Both the position numbers and the translations under genes were made by a program. Shown piece by piece: positions 1 to 8,080 of a stretch of DNA of 64,000 nucleotides. Numbering within the stretch: position 1 is the first letter of the stretch; the number at the start of each line of letters is the position of its first letter. The notes below the pieces were generated by a model that did no database searches, was not told where the DNA came from, and saw nothing but the letters and a program-made list of their open reading frames with translations. The stretch comes from Candidatus Lachnoclostridium avicola. Its GTDB lineage: Bacteria > Bacillota > Clostridia > Lachnospirales > Lachnospiraceae. The stretch covers positions 1 to 64,000 of the forward strand of contig DXFM01000005.1 of assembly GCA_019114465.1 (NCBI GenBank). Reading direction: 5' to 3'.

Positions 1-51
1 GGCAAGTTTTACTGCCTGTACTTTGTATTCATGGTCATATTTACGTGCCAC
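1..51 (-). CDS. Transposase orfA start (IS3-type), partial
   Basis: Only the first 17 codons are inside the window; the gene runs off the left edge. Reading leftward from a GTG at 51 gives MARKYDHEYKVQAVKLA, which looks like the N-terminal helix-turn-helix segment of IS3-family (IS150-like) OrfA transposases. A strong ribosome binding site AAGGAGGT (59-66) sits 7 bases before the GTG, and a good promoter (81-110) lies just upstream. The element end therefore probably falls near 110-125, directly against the truncated GTPase gene on the other strand. Family assignment rests on a very short peptide and is an inference. Confidence 0.6.
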   Translation of the reverse strand, partial: MARKYDHEYKVQAVKLA

Positions 52-80
52 TTTGAATACCTCCTTATTCTCTTGGTTTT

Positions 81-110
81 ATTATGAAATCCTTGAGAAT
101 AAGCTGTCAA
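81..110 (-). promoter_or_regulatory. Sigma-A promoter of the transposase gene
   Basis: On the minus strand TTGACA (105-110) is followed after 18 bases by CATAAT (81-86), about 30 bases before the GTG start of the transposase. It lies in what should be the terminal region of the insertion element. The ATG used by the truncated GTPase frame (84) falls inside this element, so that frame has no natural start. Confidence 0.55.
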
Positions 111-1868
111 CTTTTTTTATACCACACCATAGATACGCCGGGCCATGCTGATTTTTCTTCCGAGATGGAGCGGGCCATGGAGGTGCTGGATTATGGGATT
201 CTTCTGGTCAGCGGAACAGACGGGATCCAGGGACATACGGAGACTATCTGGAACCTGCTCAGAAAGTATCGGATTCCGGTATTTCTTTTTATCAATAAGC
301 TGGATCGGGATACCGCCGACTATGAGGCAGTTCTGAAAAGTCTGCAGGAACGGTTTTCGCCGGCAGTCTGCGACATGTCCTTTTTGACGGATTCTGCCGG
401 GACAGACGGCGGCTCTGTTCCGGAACAGCTGGTTATGCTGGCTGCAGAGGATCACGAGGAGATCCTGGAGCAGTATCTGGACGGCACGCTGAATGCGGCG
501 GGGATGGAGGAGAGTCTGCGGTCCATGATCCGGTCCGGACGGCTCTATCCGTGCATGGGCGGATCTGCCGCCACCGGCGAGGGAATTGACAGATTCCTTC
601 AAATGTTTTACCGTTTTGCTGTCACGGATTACAGGGAAGAAGATCCTCTCCGGGGAATCGTCTATAAGGTCCGCCATGATTCCCAGGGGGAGCGTCTGAC
701 GTTTGTCAAGCTTACAGGAGGACAGATTTCGGTTAAGGATTCTGTGGATGGAGAAAAGGTCCATCAGATCCGCATGTACTGCGGAGACCGGTTTACAGCG
801 GTTCCTCAGGCGTCGGCGGGCGATCTGGCTGCTTTCACAGGAATAACTTCCAAGAAGCCGGGAGACGGAATCGGAACCGGTCCCAGCGCGCCGGAGAAGG
901 TGATTCAGCCGGCCCTGCGGGCGAAAGTGCTGTTTGATGAGGAAATTCCGGTAAGGAATATGCTGGAAATATTTTCCATTCTGGAGGCGGAAGATCCCGC
1001 ACTTCATGTGGAATGGGAGGAAAGTCTGAAGCAGTTATCCATCCATATTCTGGGAAAGATTCAGCTGGAAATTCTGGCTTCGGAGATTGAGAAGAGGTTT
1101 GGCGTGACAGTGTCCTTTGGCACTCCGGAAGTGGTTTATAAGGAGACCATAACAGAACCGGTCTGCGGCTACGGCCATTTTGAGCCACTGAGACATTACG
1201 CGGAGGTGGCGATCCGCCTGGAACCTGGGGATCCTGGCTCCGGTATCACTTTTCAGAGTGAATGCCATGTGGACCGTCTTGCAGTCAATTATCAGAATTT
1301 GATCCGTACTCATGTGATGGAGAAACGACATAAGGGAGTTCTCATGGGAGCGGAACTCACAGATGTGACAGTGGTGCTGACAGATGGTCGGTCCCATGTA
1401 AAGCACACAGAGGGAGGAGATTTCCGTGAGTCTCTGTATCGGGCGGTTCGCCAGGGACTGATGAAGGCCAACAGCGTGGTGCTGGAGCCCTACTATGACT
1501 TTACCATCACTGTTCCGGAAGAATATGCGGGAAGGGTTCTCACGGATATGGGAAGGTATCACGGAGAGTTTGCGCCTCCGGAAATCAGAAACCACACTGC
1601 GGAAATTTCCGGGCAGGGACCGGTATCGGAGCTTATGAATTATGGGGAGGAGCTGGCTGGATTCACCAAAGGCAGGGGATCTGTCAGTTTCCGCTTCTCC
1701 GGATACCGCCCCTGTCATAATCAGGAAGAGGTGGTCAGCCGTGCAGCCTATGACCCGGACAGTGATACGGAAAATCCCTCTTATTCCGTATTCTGCAGCA
1801 AAGGAACTTCTTTTGTGGTAAATTGGGATCAGGCGGAACAGTATATGCACTGTCTGAGATCAAAGTAG
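84..1868 (+). pseudogene. TetM/TetO-family ribosome-protection GTPase, 5'-truncated
   Basis: Resembles the ribosomal-protection branch of EF-G-like GTPases (TetM, TetO and chromosomal relatives of Clostridia), which remove tetracycline from ribosomes. The frame retains G3 (DTPGH, residues 18-22), G4 (NKLD, 71-74), the EF-G-like domains and the C-terminal region with the RFSGYRPC segment. It lacks about 55-60 N-terminal residues: the P-loop (G1) and switch I (G2), without which GTP cannot be bound normally. The first about 12 codons come from unrelated DNA upstream, which belongs to a transposase element, and no ribosome binding site precedes the ATG at 84. Length from G3 to the stop is full for the family. 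It is probably a dead remnant; whether the intact ancestor gave tetracycline resistance cannot be told, as many chromosomal homologues are of unknown role. Confidence 0.8.
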
Positions 1869-1882
1869 AATGAGGGAGGCTG

Positions 1883-1906
1883 GTGAGAAGCCTTACGGCT
1901 TCTCAC
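1883..1906. terminator. Convergent hairpin between GTPase relic and recombinase
   Basis: A perfect 10-bp inverted repeat GTGAGAAGCC / GGCTTCTCAC with a 4-base loop. It lies just past the GTPase frame and includes the last codons and stop of the convergent recombinase gene. There is no clear T-run on either side, so its role as terminator is uncertain. Confidence 0.45.
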
Positions 1907-2948
1907 GCAGGCGAACCTTATTTCTGGCACTTCGCCGCCGCTCGTCCTCCAGGGCAGCGTAATGCTTTTTCGTCGTATTGACGTCGGAATGTCCGAGAAC
2001 GTCAGCTACCAGATAAATATCCCCCGTTTCCCGGTAGAGATTGGTTCCGTAAGTGCTTCTCAGTTTGTGAGGGGTGATTTTTTTCAGCGGAGTTACGATC
2101 CGGGAATACTTTTTTACCAGCTTTTCCACACTGCGGACAGACATTCTTTTTCTCTGAAGGGAGAGGAAGAGAGCGTCTTCGTGACCTTTCTCCGGAATGA
2201 TGTGTTCCCGCTCCTTCAGATATTCTTTCAGGGCATCCTCCACCTCTTCTCCGAAATAAACCGTTACCTCTTTTCCGCCTTTTCGGTGGATGCGGATTCC
2301 GTCATTTTTGAAGTCCACGTCATTGATGTCCAGTCCCACACATTCAGAAACCCGGATTCCAGTGCCGAGGAGGAGAGTGAGAAGAGCAAGATCTCTGACT
2401 TTTGTCTTTTCGTGAAAGGCCTTTTGGCGTTCGGTCAGGTCTTCGCCGCTTTCCACCTCATCCAGCAGCTCTGCCACCTCGTCCACATCCAGGCGGATGA
2501 TTTCTTTTTCGTGAAGCTTAGGCATCTGTACCAAGGCGGCAGGATTTGTTTTAATCTTTTCGTTCCGGAAAAAGTAATTATAAAAGCTTTTCAGGGAGGA
2601 AATCTTTCTCATGATTCCTCGTTCCCGGTTGGTCACGCCCTGATTTTTGTCATTGTACCGGTATTTCAGATACTCCATATATTCCTCCAGATCAGTGACT
2701 GTGAGGCTGTCCAGATGGTCCAGGGTGATCTGATCCATAGTCAGCTTTGAAAGGACTGGATTTTCCTTTCGCAGAAAATCAAAAAATACTTTCAGATCAT
2801 AGGCGTAGGCAATTCGTGTCCTGGATGAAGTCCGCGGCTCAATTCCGCGGAAAAAGTCAGCGCAGAAGAGAGGGAGTTCCTTGATCAGGCTTCTCAGTTT
2901 TTTGACGTTTTCAATATCTTTTTGTTCATGGTATGGAATGTTGGACAT
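1893..2948 (-). CDS. Xer-type tyrosine recombinase (XerS/XerC-like)
   Basis: A 351-residue tyrosine recombinase. The N-terminal SAM-like DNA-binding domain covers about residues 25-135 and the catalytic domain about 150-345. The catalytic set is complete: R199 (GTGIRVSE), K223 (HRKGGK), H294 and R297 (HKLR), H320 (VLGHSDVNTT) and nucleophile Y330 (KKHYAAL). The start was placed at the ATG at 2948 because GGAGGG lies 5 bases before it; the upstream ATG at 2966 has none. Length and sequence fit the chromosomal XerS/XerCD-like proteins of Clostridia, which resolve chromosome dimers at dif, rather than a phage or ICE integrase: no excisionase, attachment site or mobile cargo is next to it. A dif-like sequence is present at 29621-29648. 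Confidence 0.88.
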   Translation of the reverse strand: MSNIPYHEQKDIENVKKLRSLIKELPLFCADFFRGIEPRTSSRTRIAYAYDLKVFFDFLRKENPVLSKLTMDQITLDHLDSLTVTDLEEYMEYLKYRYNDKNQGVTNRERGIMRKISSLKSFYNYFFRNEKIKTNPAALVQMPKLHEKEIIRLDVDEVAELLDEVESGEDLTERQKAFHEKTKVRDLALLTLLLGTGIRVSECVGLDINDVDFKNDGIRIHRKGGKEVTVYFGEEVEDALKEYLKEREHIIPEKGHEDALFLSLQRKRMSVRSVEKLVKKYSRIVTPLKKITPHKLRSTYGTNLYRETGDIYLVADVLGHSDVNTTKKHYAALEDERRRSARNKVRLREKP

Positions 2949-2983
2949 AATTTCCCTCCGTTTCATCTGTTAAACTATATAAA

Positions 2984-3703
2984 CTATATTTGAGGCCATC
3001 CCTTGATATTGCCCTCCAAAATGGCGCGGAACAGCCGTGACTTGACTCCTGGATTTTCCTTTTCCAACTGTTTTGTCAAATTTTTGACATATTCCCGCTT
3101 TGTATGGCCGTCCACCGGGCAGGGATTTTTACAGACTGGAAGCTCGTATTTTCTCTGAAAACCGATGATGTCAGCTTCCGGCACCATAATCAGAGGACGG
3201 ATCACGGTCAGATCCATGCGGTCCAGGTAAGTATACGGGGAAAAGGCGTAAAATCTTCCCTCATATATGAGGGACATAAGCATGGTTTCGATGAGATCCT
3301 CCTTGTGGTGGGCGTAGGCGATTTTATTGCAGCCGAGAGCTTTGGCTTTTTCATTCAGAGCGCCTTTTCTCATTTTCGCACAGAGAGAACAGGGATTGCT
3401 TTCTTTCCTGGCCTCAAAGAGGATCGGCCCGATCTCTGTGGGAACCACTGTATAAGGAATGGAAAACTGCCGGCAGAGTTCCTGTACCGGTTCCAGGTTC
3501 AAATTGCCCAGCCCCAGATCTACCGTAATGGCTGACAGTTGGAAGGAATGGGGATAGAAGCGCTGGAGACCGTGGAGAGCGTACAGAAGAGTTAAACTGT
3601 CCTTGCCTCCGGAAACTCCAACTGCAATATGATCTCCGGATTCAATCATGTGATATTTATCAATTGCCTGACGGGTCAGACTCATTAAACGCTGCAGATC
3701 CAT
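2984..3703 (-). CDS. ttcA: TtcA-like tRNA 2-thiolation ATP pyrophosphatase
   Basis: A 240-residue PP-loop ATPase of the TtcA/TilS superfamily. The PP-loop SGGKDS is at residues 31-36. TtcA-type cysteines are present: the pair in PCSLC (C105, C108) and a further Cys in NPCPVDGHTKREY (C195). In TtcA these ligate an Fe-S cluster used to thiolate cytidine 32 of tRNA. The ATG at 3703 is preferred, with AAAGGCGG about 10 bases upstream; TTG/ATG starts at 3727/3724 in the same frame lack a site. It lies 35 bases upstream of the recombinase and could be co-transcribed with it. Firmicute members may thiolate another position, so the precise substrate is inferred. Confidence 0.8.
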   Translation of the reverse strand: MDLQRLMSLTRQAIDKYHMIESGDHIAVGVSGGKDSLTLLYALHGLQRFYPHSFQLSAITVDLGLGNLNLEPVQELCRQFSIPYTVVPTEIGPILFEARKESNPCSLCAKMRKGALNEKAKALGCNKIAYAHHKEDLIETMLMSLIYEGRFYAFSPYTYLDRMDLTVIRPLIMVPEADIIGFQRKYELPVCKNPCPVDGHTKREYVKNLTKQLEKENPGVKSRLFRAILEGNIKGWPQI

Positions 3704-4190
3704 AGGTGGAATACCGCCTTTCATCAATAATCAATTCAAAATAGTAGAATAATTAAAAATACAGAGTATTTGGTATGGTTTTGCATGAGGAGCGCCTTTT
3801 GGCCATATAAAGGCATAATTGGTTCGAAATTACAGCAACTATTCGTTAAACTATTCTTTCGCGAATAAATTTAAGCGTCCTCTCACAACCGCGTCAATTA
3901 CCATTTTAACAAGTTCAGCCATTATTTTCCAGAAAAATTTAAATTGGAAATTAATTGGATTGGTGGACGGCATCTCTCCCAGACCCAGATGCTTTTCCCG
4001 CAAATTATTTTCCAGTATTCAAAGACAGTCATATGGACAGATGATAAATCCCGCAAACTGAGTTTTCATTCCATAAATTTTTATAATCTACAGAAAAACT
4101 TCCGTTCGCGGGATTTTTGCTTATTTTCCTTATTTTGTCTCTATTTTTGCCGTCAGGCTGTTACCTCAGATTTTTTCAGGTATTTATTAT
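3704..4190. other. AT-rich intergenic stretch without a convincing gene
   Basis: About 490 bases clearly richer in A+T than the flanks. Frames here (for example 3819-4061 plus) have no ribosome binding site and low-complexity translations, so they are not called. A 23-codon minus-strand frame, 3851-3922 (MAELVKMVIDAVVRGRLNLF...), is protein-like but has only a weak upstream site. Inverted repeats AAATCCCGC/GCGGGATTT (about 4046 and 4117) and GCCTTT/AAAGGC (about 3794-3814) are present. The stretch may be the relic of an insertion or a regulatory region for ttcA; nothing firm can be assigned. Confidence 0.5.
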
Positions 4191-5753
4191 TTATACTCCC
4201 GGACCAACCTCCAGGTCATTGGAATTCTGATCCGGTAGATCTGCGGGCGGTTCCGGACTGGCGGCCGGGGCTCCGGCTGTGGGCTCCTCGGCGGCAGAAC
4301 TGCTGGAAGCAGAATTGTTATTTCTGTCGGAGGAATTGTTCTCCTGGGAAGCTGCGGGAGAGCTGGTCTCCGGTTCAGTTTCTCTGGAAGAGCTTGAGGA
4401 AGATGGCTCTCGGTTTCCAGGCCGCGAGTGGCTTTCGGAGGGGCCGAGATTGCTTCCAGGACCGATGATCTCCTCTTCGCTCTCTTCCGGCATTTCGTTC
4501 TCCTCTTCTTCCTCGTTGGGCTCAATGGTTTCCTCGATGCTTTCGCTCTCGGATTCGGTGCTCTCCTCCGTAACCTCCGTCTGAGGCTCAGTCTCAGGAG
4601 CTGCTGTCTCCTGGGCTGCGGGGGCCCGTCCGCCGCCGGTGCCGGCTTCCGGAGCGTTTTCTCCGGCTTCTGTCAATCCGCTGTCTTCTCCAATTTGCCT
4701 GCTGATGGCTTTTACAGAGGCTGGAGCCTGATAAGACTCATCTCCGAACAGGAGCTGATGGAGCTGTACCACGTTGCTCTCCAGCGTGGTGGGAATGACA
4801 CAGTCCATCCGGCCAATTTTCATGGTTTCTCTGGAGAATGGGAATCCGGTGGTTTCGACAATCTGGTATTTGTTCACATTTCTCGCCAATGGGATCAGGT
4901 CGTCGATGCCCAGGTCCGTGGAGATCTGCGGGAGTACGGTTACCAGAATATTGTTCAGGTCGGCAAAGCTTGCGTTTTTCGCCTTTTCCATGGCCAGGCT
5001 GATGACTTTTCTCTGCCTTGCGGTGCGGTTGAAATCAGTGTCCATAAGACGAAGTCTGGCGTAAGCCACCGCCTGGACACCGTCCAGATGATTCATTCCA
5101 GAGTGCTCCAGCTGATGAGAGCCGATTCCGGTGGAATTGACAGTCTCTGTGATAAAGGAGTTAATATAAGCAAATTCCGCATCGCTGATTTCCAGATCAA
5201 TTCCGCCCAGAATGTTGATGGCCTCCGCCACCGCTTTCCAGTTGAAAGTGGCGTAATTGTCAAAATGGAGATCCAGATTTTCTTCCAGAGCAGTCACTGC
5301 CTGGGTGTGGCCGCCCTTAAAATAAGCCTCATTGATTTTATGGTAGGTGCCGTCAGAATCAATCTTTAAGTATGTATCTCTGTATACGGATACCAGGGTA
5401 ATCTCTCCGGTGGAACGGTTAATGTTGCAGATCATTTCCACATCCGAAAGGGAGTTTTCTTCCAGATTTCCGTCTCTGGAGTCCACGCCGAATACTGCGA
5501 TGGTCCAGTAACCGTCATCAGTGAGGCGGCGGTAGATGGTGATTCCCCCGATTACCACCACCAACAGCACCAGCAGGGTCGCCAGACGCATGAGTTTTTT
5601 CTTTTTTCTCCGCTTTTTCAAAGCCTTTGCCCGGCGGATCTTCCGCTCCTCAAATTCCTCCTGATGGCGGTTGATAAAATCAGACTCCCGCTTTTTGGTT
5701 GGCCGTTTTCTTCGTTTCATCCGTTCCAGCTCATCTTCATAATCGTAACTCAT
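4191..5753 (-). CDS. LytR-CpsA-Psr (LCP) family cell-wall protein
   Basis: A 520-residue membrane-anchored LCP protein. LCP enzymes transfer undecaprenyl-phosphate-linked polymers (teichoic acids, capsule) to peptidoglycan on the outer face of the membrane. A basic cytoplasmic N-terminus (1-53) is followed by one membrane helix (about 54-75) and the LCP domain (about 80-335). The lipid-pyrophosphate-binding signature is clear: YARLRLMDTDFNRTARQRKV, with the earlier VSVYRDTY arginine. Residues about 355-520 form an unusually long Ser/Glu/Pro-rich tail with no recognised domain. GGAGGG lies 6 bases before the ATG. It directly follows, by 19 bases, the secreted NlpC/P60 gene, so the two envelope genes are probably one transcript. 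Confidence 0.9.
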   Translation of the reverse strand: MSYDYEDELERMKRRKRPTKKRESDFINRHQEEFEERKIRRAKALKKRRKKKKLMRLATLLVLLVVVIGGITIYRRLTDDGYWTIAVFGVDSRDGNLEENSLSDVEMICNINRSTGEITLVSVYRDTYLKIDSDGTYHKINEAYFKGGHTQAVTALEENLDLHFDNYATFNWKAVAEAINILGGIDLEISDAEFAYINSFITETVNSTGIGSHQLEHSGMNHLDGVQAVAYARLRLMDTDFNRTARQRKVISLAMEKAKNASFADLNNILVTVLPQISTDLGIDDLIPLARNVNKYQIVETTGFPFSRETMKIGRMDCVIPTTLESNVVQLHQLLFGDESYQAPASVKAISRQIGEDSGLTEAGENAPEAGTGGGRAPAAQETAAPETEPQTEVTEESTESESESIEETIEPNEEEEENEMPEESEEEIIGPGSNLGPSESHSRPGNREPSSSSSSRETEPETSSPAASQENNSSDRNNNSASSSSAAEEPTAGAPAASPEPPADLPDQNSNDLEVGPGV

Positions 5754-5772
5754 AGTTTCCCTCCAAGAATTT

Positions 5773-7836
5773 TTATTCTATTAATTTTCTGTAATATTTC
5801 CAATTGGCGTCCAGTTCACTGATGGTCACATTATTGGCGGATCCGCTGCTTTCATGGATGCAGAGGAGCTTCCCGTTGCTCCCCCATCCCAGAAACATGA
5901 CCACATGGGCGTTGGAGCCTGTGCGTACGATAATGTCTCCAGGCTGAAGCTGGCTTCTGGCAATCGCGGTGCCGCATTGAATCAGACCGCTGGTTCCCTC
6001 CGCCGGCAGGCGCTCTCCTGTGGCAGACCAGTAAACCCAGCTGACCCATCCGGAGCAGTCCAGCCCTTTTCGGATTCTCCCCTTATAATCAGAACTGATC
6101 AGAGTGCCAAAACGGTTTCCTGCGTATCCAGGGGAGGAGGCTTTCCCGCCCCAGTAGTAGGGAACCCTTCCCACGGATTCCAGGGCGAAACGGATCAGTT
6201 CTCTCCTCTCCTGGGAAAGGTCTTCCGGCAGGGAGGCCATATAAGCGTCAACCTCCTCTGGGGACATGGGCGCCTGAAGAGAAATATCTGAGATGCTCAG
6301 TCCGTAATTTTCGTACCAGTCCTGATTTTTCAGATCTGCTACGAAAGCTTTCATTTCCTCCGTCCAGCCCGGCCAGGAGTCGGTAACTGTCCCGCCCCGC
6401 TCGTCCAGGTCGTAAAGGCTGCAGCTGCTCTCTTCCGTTCCGATAATATGAACGGTGATATTCAGATCCACATGCCCCGGACAGACGGCCAGTTCGCTGG
6501 AAGAATCGGCTCTGCTGCCCGGAATGGATTCCGCCTGGGCCTGTCCGCTTGTCTCCTGACCTGCGTCCGAATCCCGGGCGGCGTCCACCAGCATTTGAAC
6601 GTAATCGCCGGGGCCCTGCAGCTGAGACGGTGTCGCATGGCCTTCGGAAGTCTCAAGAGCCTCCGGAGTCTCCTGGTAGGAAGAACTCTGTTCCGGCTCA
6701 GAGGAAACTAAGGCGGAAACGGCCGGTGCGGAAGTTTCCGGAATCAAATTCTCCGGCGCAGCGCTCCCTTCCGCCGGAAGGGTTTCCTGACCCGTCTCTG
6801 CGGAATCCTTCTCCCCGATACCGGGATCAGAAACAGTGATATCCGCCAGGGAGGAACTGTCTGTCTGGGAGGAACCGTCCGTCTGAGAGGATGTGCCCGC
6901 CTGGGAACCGTCTGTCTGGGAAGAAGTATCCGTCTGAACGGACGGTTCCTCTGGAGTTTCCGTCTCCGACAATCGGGCGATGCTCTCTTCTATGGCAGCC
7001 CGCTGCTGTACTCCGGGGCCGGAAGCGGACGAGTCGCGGAGGGAAGGCGGTAAATCCGCACTGGATGTTTCCTCCCCGGATGAGCCGGATTCCGGCGGCT
7101 GGCTCTCTTCCTCCTGGATTTCTGCAATATCTTCCGCCATTTCCTCGGATTCTGACTGATCCAGACAGCCGTCACAGTAATAGACGCCGGATATGGAGAC
7201 CTGGTAACTGTGGGAGGCGTTCCACAGTTCTCTGGCGTATTCCAGAAACAGACCGGTATCCTGGTAATCGTGGTAAAACGTGTATACATTGGCCATGGAC
7301 AGGATCTCTTTTACGTTGGAGTAACTGTCGGCGGCGCTGCCGTCTCCGTTGAGCACAGAAATATTAATCCGGCGCCAGGAGCCGATCTGCCAGGTGGACG
7401 GATCATCTGCTGTCTGGTTTTCATCTTTCGGGTTATATGAGCCTGTGACGGCCTCCGCCGGAAGTCCCAGGCGCTCTGCCATCTGCTTCGGAGTGATGCC
7501 AGAAAGGTTGTAGATATTGTCCAGCCAGTCCTGATCCAGGATTTCCAGTTCCCGGTAGATGCGGCCCATTTCACTCTCCAGCACATCTTCCGTCTCTGCG
7601 CCTTCCGGGAACTCATAGACCAGGTTCAGGGCGTTTGGTACGATCTCCCGTTCCGATGTCACATCTGCGGATGTTTCCGGAACTGGGACGGCGGGAGCGG
7701 TGGCCGGCAGGGAGGCTGCTTCCGCGCCGGTGTTTCCGGTCCAGACGGGAACCCGGCTTCCGGCGCCCACAACAGCCACGCTCCCTATCAGCATCCAGGC
7801 CAGTCCTGTCACAAAAGGGGTATATTTATGATTCAT
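5773..7836 (-). CDS. Secreted NlpC/P60 cell-wall peptidase, Ser/Thr-rich linker
   Basis: A 687-residue exported protein. The first about 40 residues hold a hydrophobic signal segment. Residues about 60-235 are a conserved-looking but unrecognised extracellular region containing a YYCDGC motif. About 235-450 is a low-complexity Ser/Gln/Glu/Thr linker with SQTDGS-type repeats. The last about 140 residues are an NlpC/P60 domain, a papain-like hydrolase that cuts peptidoglycan stem peptides: catalytic Cys in LDCSGWVSW, His in SNAHVVMF, and a third polar residue near CIHESSG. AAAGGAT stands about 10 bases before the ATG. It is divergent from glmS and heads a unit with the LCP gene. Confidence 0.88.
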   Translation of the reverse strand: MNHKYTPFVTGLAWMLIGSVAVVGAGSRVPVWTGNTGAEAASLPATAPAVPVPETSADVTSEREIVPNALNLVYEFPEGAETEDVLESEMGRIYRELEILDQDWLDNIYNLSGITPKQMAERLGLPAEAVTGSYNPKDENQTADDPSTWQIGSWRRINISVLNGDGSAADSYSNVKEILSMANVYTFYHDYQDTGLFLEYARELWNASHSYQVSISGVYYCDGCLDQSESEEMAEDIAEIQEEESQPPESGSSGEETSSADLPPSLRDSSASGPGVQQRAAIEESIARLSETETPEEPSVQTDTSSQTDGSQAGTSSQTDGSSQTDSSSLADITVSDPGIGEKDSAETGQETLPAEGSAAPENLIPETSAPAVSALVSSEPEQSSSYQETPEALETSEGHATPSQLQGPGDYVQMLVDAARDSDAGQETSGQAQAESIPGSRADSSSELAVCPGHVDLNITVHIIGTEESSCSLYDLDERGGTVTDSWPGWTEEMKAFVADLKNQDWYENYGLSISDISLQAPMSPEEVDAYMASLPEDLSQERRELIRFALESVGRVPYYWGGKASSPGYAGNRFGTLISSDYKGRIRKGLDCSGWVSWVYWSATGERLPAEGTSGLIQCGTAIARSQLQPGDIIVRTGSNAHVVMFLGWGSNGKLLCIHESSGSANNVTISELDANWKYYRKLIE
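6852..6945. repeat. Degenerate tandem repeats in the NlpC/P60 linker
   Basis: Imperfect repeats built around GGAACCGTCTGTCTGGGA occur about four times in a row and encode the SQTDGS-like units of the protein linker. Such coding repeats can change length by slippage. Confidence 0.6.
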
Positions 7837-7989
7837 CTGAAATTGTATCCTTTAATTAGTTATCCAACTAAAAACTATAACATACAATGAAAGGGAAAAA
7901 CAGTCCCAAACCCTTAAAATTTGCTTAATTTGTCCATGCAGGCGCCAGCCTGAGACGGAATCCGTTCCGGAAAGGCAGGATTGTTTTTA

Positions 7990-8018
7990 TTGACGCTTTT
8001 TCCGGAAATGATTATAAT
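7990..8018 (+). promoter_or_regulatory. Sigma-A promoter of glmS
   Basis: TTGACG (7990-7995), a 17-base spacer and TATAAT (8013-8018), about 63 bases before the glmS start. The leader between has no match to the glmS ribozyme core. An inverted repeat around CGGAATCCGTTCCG lies upstream of the promoter, near 7957-7970. Confidence 0.75.
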
Positions 8019-8080
8019 GAAAGCTATATTTGCCAGTAACCGCTGAAATTGACTAGAAATGATTGGAGTGAAAATTTGCT

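Noticed and set aside
1893-2948. Recombinase as integrase of a mobile element beside the IS
   Set aside because: It matches chromosomal Xer proteins in length and motifs, and no excisionase, relaxase, phage gene or att repeat is adjacent.
3819-4468. Plus-strand frames in the gap before the LCP gene
   Set aside because: No ribosome binding site, low-complexity translation, and partly antisense to the LCP tail.
7850-8080. glmS ribozyme in the glmS leader
   Set aside because: A GCGCC and a GACGG occur, but the conserved ribozyme core and pseudoknot segments are not found, and the promoter lies only about 63 bases before the ATG.
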